Origin: Palsa-504 sp963800415
Lineage (GTDB): Bacteria > Actinomycetota > Actinomycetes > Streptosporangiales > Streptosporangiaceae
Direction: 5' to 3'
DNA: 64,000 nt
Assembly: GCA_963800415.1 (NCBI GenBank)
Contig: CAWDBS010000071.1
Coordinates: 37,173-101,172, forward strand
Positions 50,969 through 59,266 of this stretch are shown here, piece after piece. The position numbers and the translations under genes are program-made. The notes under the pieces are model-generated. The model was not told the DNA's origin. It did not search any database and worked only from the letters and a program-made list of their open reading frames with translations. Position 1 is the first letter of the stretch. Each line of letters opens with the position of its first letter.

Positions 50969-51130
50969 CAGCAGCGACCGCGCTTCGAGCTTCCGAAGTG
51001 CGGCAAGGCCGGCCGCTGCACACTTGTCCTCACCGCCAGGGGCGCGGACGGGAAGACCGCCCCGGCGAGGGCCCCGCTCATCGTCAAGCGCCGGGCGCGA
51101 TGACGATCACGCCGCGTGAATGAAGGCCCA

Positions 51131-52729
51131 TCAGAGCACCCCCGCCTTCAGTTGCTGCTCGATGTGGTCGGCCTGGCGCAGCGCCAGCGCGACGATCGTC
51201 AGCGTCGGGTTCGCCGCCGCCCCCGTCGTCATCACGCTGCCATCGGACACGAACAGGTTCGGCACGTCGTGCGCACGGCCGAACTCGTTGACCACCCCGT
51301 CCTCCGGACGCGCGCTCATGCGGGCAGTTCCGAGGTTGTGCGACGTCGGATACGGCGGAACGCGGAACGTGCGCAACGCGTCGACCGCGGCGTAAACCGA
51401 CTCGCCCGCGGCGTAGGCGTGCTCACGCATCGCCGCATCGTTCGGGTGGTCGTCGAAATGCACATTGGGAACCGGCTGGCCGAACTGATCGCGCACATCT
51501 CGGTTGAGGGTGACCCTGTTGTTCTCCTGCGGCATGTCCTCGCCCACCAGCCACATGCCGGCCATGTGGTCGTACTGTTCCATGATCTGTGCGAAGTCAC
51601 GTCCCCAGGCGCGCGGGCTCAGGAACGTGGCCAGGAAGGACGGCCCGAGCGAGTGTAGTTGCAGGTAATAGCCGCCGACGAAGCCGCGCCCGGGGTCGTT
51701 GCGCGATTCGTCGGTGACGATGCCCGCCATCGTCTCGCCACGGTACATCCGCACCGGCTTGTCGAACGTGGCGAACACCGCCCCGGTGACGTGGCGCATG
51801 TAATTGCGCCCCACCTGGCCGCTGGAGTTCGCCAGCCCGTCCGGGAACAGCGACGAGGCGGAGGTCAGCAGCAGCCGTGCGGTCTCGATCGCATTGCAGG
51901 CGACGCACACGACGCGCGCTTTCTGGCGCTGAAGGTTCCCTTCGGCGTCGGCGTAGACGACGCCGGTCACCTTGCCGGATTCGTCGTGCTCGATCCGGAT
52001 CGCCATCGACTCCGGCCGCAGGTCAAGCCGGCCGGTCTTCTCGGCCTTGGGGATCTCGGCGGCAAGCGTCGACCAGTGCGCGCGCTGCTTGTCGCCCTGG
52101 TAGTTGAAGCCGTCCTGGATCGTTGCGGGGCGCCCGTCGCGCGGGACCGTGTTGAACGCCATCCGGCCCGTGCTGACGCCCTCGTAGCCGACGCGCCTGG
52201 CGCCGTTGCCCATCACCTTGAAGTTGTTATTGGCCGGCGGCGCCGGGATCCCGTTCGTGCGCGTGACGCCCATCCGGTCCTCGGCCTCGTCGTAGTAGGG
52301 CTCGAGGTCGGACAGGCCGATCGGCCAGTCGAGCAGTCTGGCGCCGTCGATGGGCCCGTGCTCGGAGCGGATCCGGAACTGCCATTCCTTGAAGCGCGGG
52401 CAGCAGCCGGCCCAGTGAACGGTCGTGCCGCCGACCGTCTTGCAGGTCCAGGCCGGCAGGTTCGGGAATTCCTGGGCTATCCGCCATGAGCCAGACGTCG
52501 TGCGCTCGTCCAGCCAGGCGAGCTGGTTGAGTGAGGCCCACTCGTCGTTGATGAAGTCCTCGGGCTGGTGGTGCTTGCCGGCTTCGATCAGGACGACCTT
52601 CGCGCCCTTCTGGCAGAGCTCGTTGGCGAGCGTGCCGCCGCCCGCGCCGGAGCCGATGACGACGATGACGTCGGAGTTGTCGGCCGCGAAGCGGTTGACG
52701 GGCCGGTGACCGTTTGGCCGAGCGCTCAC
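51131..52729 (-). CDS. GMC-family dehydrogenase, large flavoprotein subunit
   Basis: A 532-residue FAD-dependent dehydrogenase of the gluconate/sorbitol/fructose dehydrogenase type. The Rossmann motif is VVIGSGAGGGTLANEL (residues about 23-38), GGTTVHWAGCCPRFKEWQF is the flavin-binding signature, and the C-terminus has PYPTSHNLGTARMS with FVSDGSVMTTGAAANPTLTI. GTG 52729 overlaps the stop of the small-subunit gene (GTGA), so the two are translationally coupled. With the small subunit it should oxidise a sugar or polyol and pass electrons to the membrane. No cytochrome subunit gene is seen in the window. Confidence 0.88.
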   Translation of the reverse strand: MSARPNGHRPVNRFAADNSDVIVVIGSGAGGGTLANELCQKGAKVVLIEAGKHHQPEDFINDEWASLNQLAWLDERTTSGSWRIAQEFPNLPAWTCKTVGGTTVHWAGCCPRFKEWQFRIRSEHGPIDGARLLDWPIGLSDLEPYYDEAEDRMGVTRTNGIPAPPANNNFKVMGNGARRVGYEGVSTGRMAFNTVPRDGRPATIQDGFNYQGDKQRAHWSTLAAEIPKAEKTGRLDLRPESMAIRIEHDESGKVTGVVYADAEGNLQRQKARVVCVACNAIETARLLLTSASSLFPDGLANSSGQVGRNYMRHVTGAVFATFDKPVRMYRGETMAGIVTDESRNDPGRGFVGGYYLQLHSLGPSFLATFLSPRAWGRDFAQIMEQYDHMAGMWLVGEDMPQENNRVTLNRDVRDQFGQPVPNVHFDDHPNDAAMREHAYAAGESVYAAVDALRTFRVPPYPTSHNLGTARMSARPEDGVVNEFGRAHDVPNLFVSDGSVMTTGAAANPTLTIVALALRQADHIEQQLKAGVL

Positions 52730-53166
52730 CAAGCCGCCTCCGGGTCAGGAAGCCAGTCGAGGTCGTTGAAACCCCGGTTGATGTAGCCGCCCTTGTCGAA
52801 CGACGGTCCCTCGTAGCCGACCAGCTGCCAGGTGCGCTGGTCGGAGTAGACCTCAACGACTGCGGTCGACCGCACGAGCTCGAAGAAATCCGAGCCCTCG
52901 ATCCCCTTCAGCGTCTCGAGCTGCTCGTCCGCCGAGAACTCGGTGAACGGTCGGCCGCCGTTGAGCGCGGACACGCCGTCCTCGATCATCTGCGCGGCAC
53001 TGGAGTCCCCGCGCGCGGCCTCGGCGAGCTTCTCGCCGACGCGCGCATAGACATCGTCGGGCAACGCGTCGTGCGGGTACATGGCGCGAGCGGCAGCCGT
53101 GATAGTTGCCATAGTGCGACTGCCGAGGGTGCCGCTTCGGGCGGGCTTTTGCGCAGCTCCCTCCAC
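52726..53166 (-). CDS. Gluconate 2-dehydrogenase subunit 3-like small subunit
   Basis: A 146-residue helical protein matching the small subunit of membrane dehydrogenases: ARAMYPHDALPDDVYARVGE, FTEFSADEQLETLKGIEGSD, VVEVYSDQRTWQLVGYEGPS. A Tat signal expected in this family is not evident, though an N-terminal Lys/Arg stretch is present (QKPARSGTLGSRT). Start GTG 53166, or ATG 53112 (MATITAAARAMYP). It is directly upstream of and overlapping the large subunit gene. Confidence 0.82.
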   Translation of the reverse strand: MEGAAQKPARSGTLGSRTMATITAAARAMYPHDALPDDVYARVGEKLAEAARGDSSAAQMIEDGVSALNGGRPFTEFSADEQLETLKGIEGSDFFELVRSTAVVEVYSDQRTWQLVGYEGPSFDKGGYINRGFNDLDWLPDPEAAW

Positions 53167-53242
53167 AGGGCAGACATTACGCGTCCTGGATCACCGTGTC
53201 GACCATTCATCGAGACCACCGGTAGCCAGTAACGGCAGCACG

Positions 53243-53280
53243 CCCGGCAGGATTTGAACCCGCGACCCGCTGCTTAGAAG
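53243..53280 (-). repeat. tRNA-Arg(TCT) 3'-half, att-like copy A
   Basis: On the minus strand, an anticodon loop CTTCTAA (TCT), a variable region and a T arm (GCGGG-TTCAAAT-CCTGC) followed by CGGG are recognisable. The 5' half of a tRNA is absent. The same 38 bases with four changes recur in the same orientation at 54290-54327. Such 3' tRNA pieces are typical scars of tyrosine-recombinase integration. A hairpin ACCTCTCG/CGAGAGGT (53283-53305) follows. Confidence 0.65.
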
Positions 53281-53579
53281 GCACCTCTCGGGAGTAGCGA
53301 GAGGTCGCCTGGAGTCGTTCTATATGGCTATTAGCTGCATTGATCATGGCTGGGGGTGGCTCGAAGTCGCCCTGGAACTGTCGCCTTTGGCTCCCTTCTT
53401 GGCTCCCCGATCTAGTTGCCTTCGCTAATATTTGAATCTGCGAAAGGAGCATCGCCGACCAGTCGCGGTGGCACACGGCGCGCCGCGGGCGTACGGAGCG
53501 GCGCCGCGCAGTACCGAACGACTGTCGCCTCTGCGCCTGTCGGTGGAAGCCGCCGTACCTCATCGGCCTAGTAGTGAAT

Positions 53580-53597
53580 CTGATTATCAGATAGAAT
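53580..53597 (+). promoter_or_regulatory. Operator palindrome and -10 box of the Phd/VapC operon
   Basis: CTGATTATCAG (53580-53590) is a perfect palindrome, followed by TAGAAT (53592-53597), a strong -10 box. ATG of the antitoxin is 6 bases after it, so the transcript should be leaderless. The palindrome sits where the antitoxin would block RNA polymerase, as expected for autoregulation. Confidence 0.6.
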
Positions 53598-53603
53598 GGC
53601 CTT

Positions 53604-53861
53604 ATGAAGACCATGACCGCAACTGAGGCATCCCGGCATTTCTCGGACCTGCTCGATGCCGTCGAGCGCGGTGAGACGATTACCATCGTCCGCGGCAACC
53701 ACCCGGTCGCCGAGATCGGCCCCGCCCATCGCCGCACCGGCGCTGACTTGCGTGCGGCACTCGCGGACGTGCCCCCACCGGACGATGAATTCAGCCAGGC
53801 CATCGCAGAGGCCGTCGCCATGGTTACCTCGGAAGTGCGCGATCCGTGGGCCGACGCCTGA
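53604..53861 (+). CDS. Phd/YefM-family antitoxin
   Basis: An 85-residue antitoxin. The Phd/YefM DNA-binding fold is clear: MTATEASRHFSDLLDAVERG, ETITIVRGNHPVAEIGP. The C-terminal acidic tail (PDDEFSQAIAEAVAMVTSEV) should wrap the toxin. It overlaps the PIN-domain gene by 16 bases. It is expected to repress its own promoter through the palindrome at 53580. Confidence 0.88.
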   Translation: MKTMTATEASRHFSDLLDAVERGETITIVRGNHPVAEIGPAHRRTGADLRAALADVPPPDDEFSQAIAEAVAMVTSEVRDPWADA

Positions 53862-54244
53862 TCCTCGACACCAACATCCTGATCGCCTACGAACGCGGAA
53901 CCATGGACCGCTCGTCATTGGATGACGACGAACTTGCTATCGCCTCGGTCTCTGTCGCCGAGTACCGCGTCGGCATTGAGATGGCGGATACGGCCGACCG
54001 AGCAGCCGAACGCGCCAGAGCACTCGTAGCGATAACATCCGCCGTCGATGTCCTCGACTACACGCAGGCGACCGCGGCTCACCACGGACGCCTGCTCGCG
54101 CATGTCCGCCGATCCGGTTCCCCGCGCGGCGCACACGACCTGATCATCGCCGCCCACGCGGCTCAGACCGGTCGAACCATACTGAGCCGTGATGCCGAGG
54201 CTCGCTTCGGTGAACTCCCCGGGGTAAGCGCCATAGACGCTTGA
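53846..54244 (+). CDS. VapC-type PIN-domain ribonuclease toxin
   Basis: A 132-residue PIN-domain nuclease. Acidic metal ligands are Asp8 in LILDTNILIAYE, Glu in SVAEYRVGIEMAD, Asp in RGAHDLIIAAHA and the last Asp in SRDAEARFGELPG. These form the usual VapC active site, which cleaves tRNA or rRNA. GTG 53846 lies inside the antitoxin gene, so translation is coupled. The whole module lies between two half tRNA-Arg copies. Confidence 0.9.
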   Translation: MGRRLILDTNILIAYERGTMDRSSLDDDELAIASVSVAEYRVGIEMADTADRAAERARALVAITSAVDVLDYTQATAAHHGRLLAHVRRSGSPRGAHDLIIAAHAAQTGRTILSRDAEARFGELPGVSAIDA

Positions 54245-54289
54245 CGGATCCTGCTGTAGGAGAGCTGAGCTGGCCTCTCGATGAGCGTA

Positions 54290-54327
54290 CCCGGCAGGAT
54301 TCGAACCCGCGATCCACTGCTTAGAAA
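54290..54327 (-). repeat. tRNA-Arg(TCT) 3'-half, att-like copy B
   Basis: CCCGGCAGGATTCGAACCCG and the following 18 bases match copy A at 53243-53280 with four differences. Homology stops inside the anticodon loop on one side and at the acceptor end on the other, as in att sites. The two copies are 1,047 bp apart in direct orientation and enclose only the Phd/VapC operon. Confidence 0.65.
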
Positions 54328-54454
54328 CCACATTTGAATTATTGCGGGAAATCGCCTGACGCCATCGGCGCGCTTGGGCAATTCAGTGAGCAGTACCAGG
54401 TCCTCACCACCAGCACCCTGGTGCTCTGGTGCCTGGCCATGTCAGCAGCACACC

Positions 54455-54716
54455 ACCCACCGAGCGGAAGACGCCGGGGTGCCGTTTTCCTGGGTGGCCG
54501 GGGATGAGGTCTACGGCGGCAACCCGGGGCTGCGCGTATGGCTGGAGAAGGAGGAGATCAGCTACGTGCTGGCCGTGGCCTGCGATGAGATGATCGTCGT
54601 CCCGGCCGGCCCGCGGCGCGCGGACGCGCTGGCGGCTTTGGTGCCCGCGGCCGGGTGGCAGCGGCTGAGCTGCGCCGACGGGTCCAAGGGGCCGCGGCTG
54701 TCCTGCCGGCCCCTCC
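54455..54716 (+). mobile_element. IS701-family transposase remnant
   Basis: The frame reads EDAGVPFSWVAGDEVYGGNP, EEISYVLAVACDEMIVVPAG and GWQRLSCADGSKGPR, the conserved middle of IS701-type DDE transposases (WVAGDEVYG contains the second catalytic Asp). Both ends of the gene and any inverted repeats are lost. The junction at about 54717 leads directly into the promoter of the sugar operon. Confidence 0.75.
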
Positions 54717-54734
54717 CGGACGCACTCCTTGTGG

Positions 54735-54768
54735 CTGACTTTCCCACGCAAATGCAACTAGAATGCAA
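54735..54768 (+). promoter_or_regulatory. Promoter and candidate operator of the sugar operon
   Basis: CTGACT (54735-54740) and TAGAAT (54759-54764) form a promoter with an 18-bp spacer. ATGCAA occurs twice, 11 bp apart (54752-54757 and 54763-54768), bracketing the -10 box, and would place a regulator on one DNA face. The DeoR-type protein encoded by the second gene is the likely binder. Confidence 0.5.
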
Positions 54769-54821
54769 GCAATCCCAAGGGGAACCGGGTTTCTCGCGAG
54801 GCGTGTCACGAGAGGTTGCTG

Positions 54822-56168
54822 ATGCCGCAGGCACTGCTGGTGGGCGTGGACGTTGGGACCACCTCGTGCAAGGTCACCGTGTGCACGGCAGCGGGACGCG
54901 AGGTGGCGAGCGGCAAGGCCCCACTTGACTGGGAGGTCACTGGCTCCGGAGTCGAGACCGCCCCCGAGGGGGTCTTGCGCGCCGTGGGCTCCGCGCTTGC
55001 CGCGGCATTGGCGCAATCCCCGCCCGGTTCCGTGGCCGCCGTCGGCGTGACCGGCATGGGGGAGGCCGGTGTCCTGCTCGGTGACGGGAACCAGCCGCTC
55101 ACGCCGGTGATCGCCTGGCATGACGACCGCGACCGGGCGCTGGTGGACCAGTTGGCAGCGGACCTCGAAGGGGAGGCTTTCACCAGTCACACCGGCCTGC
55201 CCGTCCGTCCGCAGTGGTCGCTGACCAAGTACCGCTGGCTGAACGAGCATCACCCCGACGCCCGCCGCGCGGTACGCCGACTGGGCATTCCCGAGTGGGT
55301 CGTCGTCGCGCTGGGCGGTGAGCCGGTGAGCGAGTTCTCGCTCGCATCGCGTACCGGCTGGCTGGATCTGACGACCGCGGACTGGTGGCCGCAAGCCCTG
55401 GACTGGTCGGGGCTGCCGCCCGCGCTGCTGCCCCCGCTCGCCCACGCCGGGGCGCCACTGGGGTGCGTGAGCGCGGCGTGGGCGCCCGGGCGCCTAGCCG
55501 GTGCCGTGCTCACCGTGGCCGGCCACGACCACCTCGTCGCTGCGGTCGGCGCCGGGGCGGTAGCGGATGGTGACCAGCTCGACTCGTGCGGGACAGCCGA
55601 AGCCCTGGTGCGCACCGTTCCAGCTCCGGTTCCTGCTGATGCGGTCCGCCGGCTGGCGGCCGCCGGGGTAACGGTGGGACACCACGTCCTTCCGGGCCGC
55701 CTGGCCCTGCTTGGCGATACCCGCGGCGGGCTGCTCCTGCAGAACGTCCAGCGCCTTCTGGAGGTCGACGCCTCGCAGCTTGCTTCCCTTGACGCGCAGG
55801 CGATGCGCCACCAATCCGGAACCCTAAGAGCCGCCTTGAACCCCGACAGCACCGTCGTCCTATCCGGGATCGGCCGCGGAGCCGGCCGCGCCCAGGCCTG
55901 GTACGCCGCGCTGGAGGCAGGGGCAGCGCTCGTCGGCCGGATGGACGCAGACCTCAGCGCGGTCGTCGGTTCCCCGCGTCGGGTGGTCATGATCGGCGGG
56001 TGGGCCCACAGCGCGGCGGTCCAGGAACTGCGCCGCAAGCTGTGGGGACACGTCGAGGTGGCTGAGGTGGGCGAGGCCGGCGGCCGTGGAGCGGCGCTCC
56101 TGGGCGGCTGCGCCGCCGGGCTCATACCGGGCCCAGCCGAACTCCCGGCGTGGCTGCAGGATCGATGA
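54822..56168 (+). CDS. FGGY-family carbohydrate kinase
   Basis: A 448-residue ATP-dependent sugar or polyol kinase. The N-terminal phosphate-binding strand is LLVGVDVGTTSCKVTVCTAA, the substrate region includes WHDDRDRALVDQLAADLEGE, and the C-terminal half has TVAGHDHLVAAVGAGAV and the ATP-binding MIGGWAHSAAVQEL. ATG 54822 is preferred (GAGAGG 6 bases before) over TTG 54816. The stop overlaps the DeoR gene start (ATGA). The substrate is unresolved; the following PfkB kinase and aldolase point to a ketohexose or a hexitol-derived ketose. Confidence 0.85.
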   Translation: MPQALLVGVDVGTTSCKVTVCTAAGREVASGKAPLDWEVTGSGVETAPEGVLRAVGSALAAALAQSPPGSVAAVGVTGMGEAGVLLGDGNQPLTPVIAWHDDRDRALVDQLAADLEGEAFTSHTGLPVRPQWSLTKYRWLNEHHPDARRAVRRLGIPEWVVVALGGEPVSEFSLASRTGWLDLTTADWWPQALDWSGLPPALLPPLAHAGAPLGCVSAAWAPGRLAGAVLTVAGHDHLVAAVGAGAVADGDQLDSCGTAEALVRTVPAPVPADAVRRLAAAGVTVGHHVLPGRLALLGDTRGGLLLQNVQRLLEVDASQLASLDAQAMRHQSGTLRAALNPDSTVVLSGIGRGAGRAQAWYAALEAGAALVGRMDADLSAVVGSPRRVVMIGGWAHSAAVQELRRKLWGHVEVAEVGEAGGRGAALLGGCAAGLIPGPAELPAWLQDR

Positions 56169-56980
56169 CACACGGCGCGGCCATCCCGGCGACCTCCGCT
56201 CCCGCTGTGCCCCGCAGCCACTACGCGGTCGAGCGCCGCCGGCTGATCGTGCAGACCGTGCGCGGTCACGGCCGGGTGGATGCCGCTGCGATGGCCGAAC
56301 GGCTGCAGGTGTCCACCGAGACGATCCGCAAGGATCTCCTCCAGCTCGAGCGCAGCGGGTTGCTGCGCCGGGTGCATGGCGGAGCGGTCGCCATCGAGGA
56401 CCTGTCCTTCGAACCTGCCGTCAGCACGCGCAGAAGCAACGAGGAGGAAAAGCGCCGCATCGCCCGGTCAGCGCTTGCCGAGCTCCCGCGCGAGGGCGCA
56501 GTATTCCTCGACGCTGGATCCACCACCACCATCCTGGCCGAGATGTTCCCGGCGGACCGGGACCTGACCGTCTTCACCAATACGCTCACCATCGCTCTCG
56601 CGCTGGTGAACCGGCCCCGGCTCAGCGTCCACACGCTGGGCGGCCGGGTCCGGGCGCGCACGTTCGCCGAGGTCGATAACTGGGCCATCCGGGCGTTGTC
56701 GGAGATCCGGGTTGATGTTGCGTTCCTCGGCACCAACTCCATCTCCAGCGAGCGCGGCCTGAGCACTCCCGACGAATCGGAGGCCATCATCAAGCGGCTG
56801 ATGCTCTCCGCCGCACGCCGCCGCATTTTGCTGGCCGACCACACCAAGTACAACCGCACCAGCTTGTTCAAGTACGGCAACCTGTCCGACATCGACGTGC
56901 TCATCACCGGCGACGAACTGCCCGAACGGGACGTGTACCGCCTGGAGGCTGCCGGGCTGAAGCAGGTGATCCGCGCGTGA
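56165..56980 (+). CDS. DeoR-family transcriptional repressor
   Basis: A 271-residue regulator. Residues about 22-75 form the DeoR helix-turn-helix (RRLIVQTVRGHGRVDAAAMA, ERLQVSTETIRKDLLQLERS, GLLRRVHGGAVAIED). The sugar-phosphate-sensing domain contains FLDAGSTTTILAEMFP and LADHTKYNRTSLFKYG. It overlaps the kinase gene upstream and the PfkB gene downstream by 4 bases each, so all are translated together. It probably represses this operon until a phosphorylated sugar appears. Confidence 0.9.
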   Translation: MTHGAAIPATSAPAVPRSHYAVERRRLIVQTVRGHGRVDAAAMAERLQVSTETIRKDLLQLERSGLLRRVHGGAVAIEDLSFEPAVSTRRSNEEEKRRIARSALAELPREGAVFLDAGSTTTILAEMFPADRDLTVFTNTLTIALALVNRPRLSVHTLGGRVRARTFAEVDNWAIRALSEIRVDVAFLGTNSISSERGLSTPDESEAIIKRLMLSAARRRILLADHTKYNRTSLFKYGNLSDIDVLITGDELPERDVYRLEAAGLKQVIRA

Positions 56981-57918
56981 TCGTCACACTGACACCCAAC
57001 CCCAGCGTCGATCTCACCCTCGCAGTCGACCGGCTGGCCCCTGGCTCCGTGCACCGTGCCAGCTCCGGCTGGAGTGAGCCCAGCGGGAAGGGCGTGAATG
57101 TCTCCCTCGCACTGCGCGCCCACGGCGTCGGCACCCGTGCGGTGCTCCCCATCGGCGGCCCCAACGGTACCTGGCTCGCGGCGAAGCTGGATCAGGCAGG
57201 CATCGACCACGTGTGCGTTCCCATCGCCGGCAACATCCGGACCAATGTCAGCATCGTGGAGCCTGGCGGCAGGGTCACCAAGGTCAACGCACCAGGTCCG
57301 TCCCTGTCGGCCGCCGAGATCGAGGCCCTGCTCGACGCGACGCTGAAAGCAGCGTCGCAGGCCCGGTGGCTGGTGGGCACCGGGAGCCTGCCGCGCGGCG
57401 TCCGTCCCGACCTGTACGAGAGGCTGGCCAGAAGAGCGCACCAGGCGGGCCTGCAGGTCGCGATCGACAGTTCCGGCCCGCCGCTCCTGGCGGCCCTGCC
57501 CGCCGGCCCCGATCTGGTCAAGCCCAACGCGCATGAGCTCGCCGAGGCGGCGGGCAGGCCCGTCACCACGGTTGGCCAGGCCCTCGACGCGGCCCGCCGC
57601 CTGCAGGAGCTGGGAGCCCGGACGATCCTGGCCAGCCTGGGAGCGGACGGCGCGCTCCTCGTCGAAGAGGACCTGGTCCTGCACGCCGAGGTGGTTGTCG
57701 AACGCGCCCGGAGCGCCGTCGGCGCGGGCGACGCCCTGCTATCGGGCTTCCTCGTGGGCGGCGCGTCGGGAGAACCCGCGCTACGGACAGCCCTCACGTG
57801 GGCGGCCACCGCGCTGCAGCAGCCCGGCACACTGCTAGGACCGCACGCCGACGAGGACGACTTCCAGCTCCTCTTCCACGACCGCCCCGAGCTGCTCCGG
57901 CAGCTGCGCGCTGATTGA
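56977..57918 (+). CDS. fruK: PfkB-family 1-phosphofructokinase / tagatose-6-phosphate kinase-type enzyme
   Basis: A 313-residue ribokinase-fold enzyme that adds the second phosphate to a hexose phosphate. MIVTLTPNPSVDLTLAVDRL and SGKGVNVSLALRAHG are signature 1 of the 1-phosphofructokinase group; GAGDALLSGFLVGG holds the catalytic Asp and anion hole. The GTG start overlaps the DeoR stop. The name fruK reflects the closest motif class; tagatose-6-phosphate kinase (lacC-type) cannot be excluded and would fit the FGGY kinase upstream equally well. Confidence 0.75.
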   Translation: MIVTLTPNPSVDLTLAVDRLAPGSVHRASSGWSEPSGKGVNVSLALRAHGVGTRAVLPIGGPNGTWLAAKLDQAGIDHVCVPIAGNIRTNVSIVEPGGRVTKVNAPGPSLSAAEIEALLDATLKAASQARWLVGTGSLPRGVRPDLYERLARRAHQAGLQVAIDSSGPPLLAALPAGPDLVKPNAHELAEAAGRPVTTVGQALDAARRLQELGARTILASLGADGALLVEEDLVLHAEVVVERARSAVGAGDALLSGFLVGGASGEPALRTALTWAATALQQPGTLLGPHADEDDFQLLFHDRPELLRQLRAD

Positions 57919-57952
57919 TCCCGGACCCGCCGGCCCTATCAGAAAGGACGCC

Positions 57953-58798
57953 ATGCCCCTCACCGGCACCGCAGAGATAGTAACGGCCGCCGCGCGAGCC
58001 GGTCATGGTGCTGCCGCGTTCAACGTCATCCAGCTCGAACACGCTGAGGCGATCATCGCCGGCGCCGAGGCAGCGCACGCTCCGGTCATCTTGCAGATCA
58101 GCGAGAACGCGACCCGCTACCACGGCGCGCTGGCGCCCCTCGCGTACGCTGTCCTGGCCGCCGCCCGGGCGGCCAGCGTGCCGGCCTCGGTGCACCTCGA
58201 CCACGCCACCGGCGAGGCCCTGGTCCGCGAAGCGATCGCGCTGGGCTTCAGCTCGGTGATGTTCGACGCCTCCGCTCTCGGCTATCAGGACAACGTCAAG
58301 GCCACCGCCAACGTGGTCCGGTTGTGCCACGACTCCGGAGTCTGGGTCGAGGCCGAACTCGGCGAGGTGGGCGGCAAGGACGGCGTCCACGCACCCGGGG
58401 CCCGTACCGACCCCGCCGAAGCCGCCGCCTACATCGCGGTCACCGGCGTGGATGCGCTGGCCGTAGCGGTCGGCACCTCCCACGCGATGCTGACGCGCGA
58501 CGCCCGCCTGGACTTCGGCCTCATACGCGCCCTGCGGGCCGCCGTCCCCGTCCCGCTGGTCCTGCACGGTTCCTCCGGCGTAGCCGAGGCAAACCTGGTC
58601 CGGGCGGTGGCGTGCGGTATCACCAAGGTGAATATCGCCACCCACCTGAACAACGCCTTCACCGTGTCCGTCCGTGAGTACCTCGCCGCACATCCGGCCG
58701 CCGTCGACACACGCGCCTACCTCGGGCCGGCCGGGACTCCGCCGCGGTCGAAGTCACGCGACTCCTTGCCATCCTGCGCACCGTTGCCCGTCCCGTAG
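57953..58798 (+). CDS. Class II fructose/tagatose-bisphosphate aldolase, C-terminus frameshifted
   Basis: A zinc-dependent aldolase of 281 residues as read. Zinc and catalytic residues lie in ASVHLDHATGEALV, VWVEAELGEVGGKDG, AVAVGTSHAML and LVLHGSSGVAE; VNIATHLNNAFT binds substrate phosphate. After YLGPA one C seems to be missing (about 58731), since the next frame continues RDSAAVEVTRLLAIL, the normal family end. The frameshifted tail (GTPPRSKSRDSLPS) is unlikely to be natural. The core is intact. The aldolase would split the bisphosphate made by the PfkB enzyme. Confidence 0.85.
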   Translation: MPLTGTAEIVTAAARAGHGAAAFNVIQLEHAEAIIAGAEAAHAPVILQISENATRYHGALAPLAYAVLAAARAASVPASVHLDHATGEALVREAIALGFSSVMFDASALGYQDNVKATANVVRLCHDSGVWVEAELGEVGGKDGVHAPGARTDPAEAAAYIAVTGVDALAVAVGTSHAMLTRDARLDFGLIRALRAAVPVPLVLHGSSGVAEANLVRAVACGITKVNIATHLNNAFTVSVREYLAAHPAAVDTRAYLGPAGTPPRSKSRDSLPSCAPLPVP

Positions 58799-58905
58799 AA
58801 CCGCGCCCGCACCTCCCGGAAACGGGCCACCCCCGCCCGCCTCTCCAGGCTCTCTGACGCTGGCGTGCGGAATCCCGGGAAGGTCAGCTGATCTGCGCTA
58901 GCACG

Positions 58906-59226
58906 GTGTCCATCGTCTCCATGATCGAGATGGTCTCGTCCAGCGGCATCAATGGGCTCTCCGCGTCACTGGCAGCCAGCCGGCGTGCGACCTGGCTTAC
59001 CTGCAAGGAAGCCGAGATCCTCAATGGCGACTGGATCAATCCCGACGCGGGCAAGGTGCTGCTCTCCGACTATGGCACGGTCTGGATCGAGGAGCGGGCC
59101 AACCTCCGGCCGAAGACCATCCGGTTGTATCGCTACCTGCTCCGCTGCCACATACAGCCGCACTTCGTCTCCCACTCGGAAACACGAGTCAGGAACAGGT
59201 TGTGCGAATCCATGATCATTCCTTAG
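58906..59226 (+). pseudogene. Tyrosine recombinase (integrase) N-terminal remnant
   Basis: The frame reads KEAEILNGDWINPDAGKVLL, SDYGTVWIEERANLRPKTIR, LYRYLLRCHIQPHF, matching the arm- and core-binding SAM-like domain of actinobacterial phage and ICE integrases (W-I-x-ER-x-x-LRPKTI-x-LY-x-x-LLR-x-H). The catalytic domain with R-H-x-x-H-Y is missing. It may come from the element that used the tRNA-Arg sites near 53-54 kb. Confidence 0.65.
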
Positions 59227-59266
59227 CGTCAGAGGATCACACGACGGAGGGTCACACGTCAGAGCA

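Noticed and set aside
53243..53280. Complete tRNA gene
   Set aside because: Only the anticodon loop and T arm are present; the D arm and 5' acceptor strand are missing in both copies.
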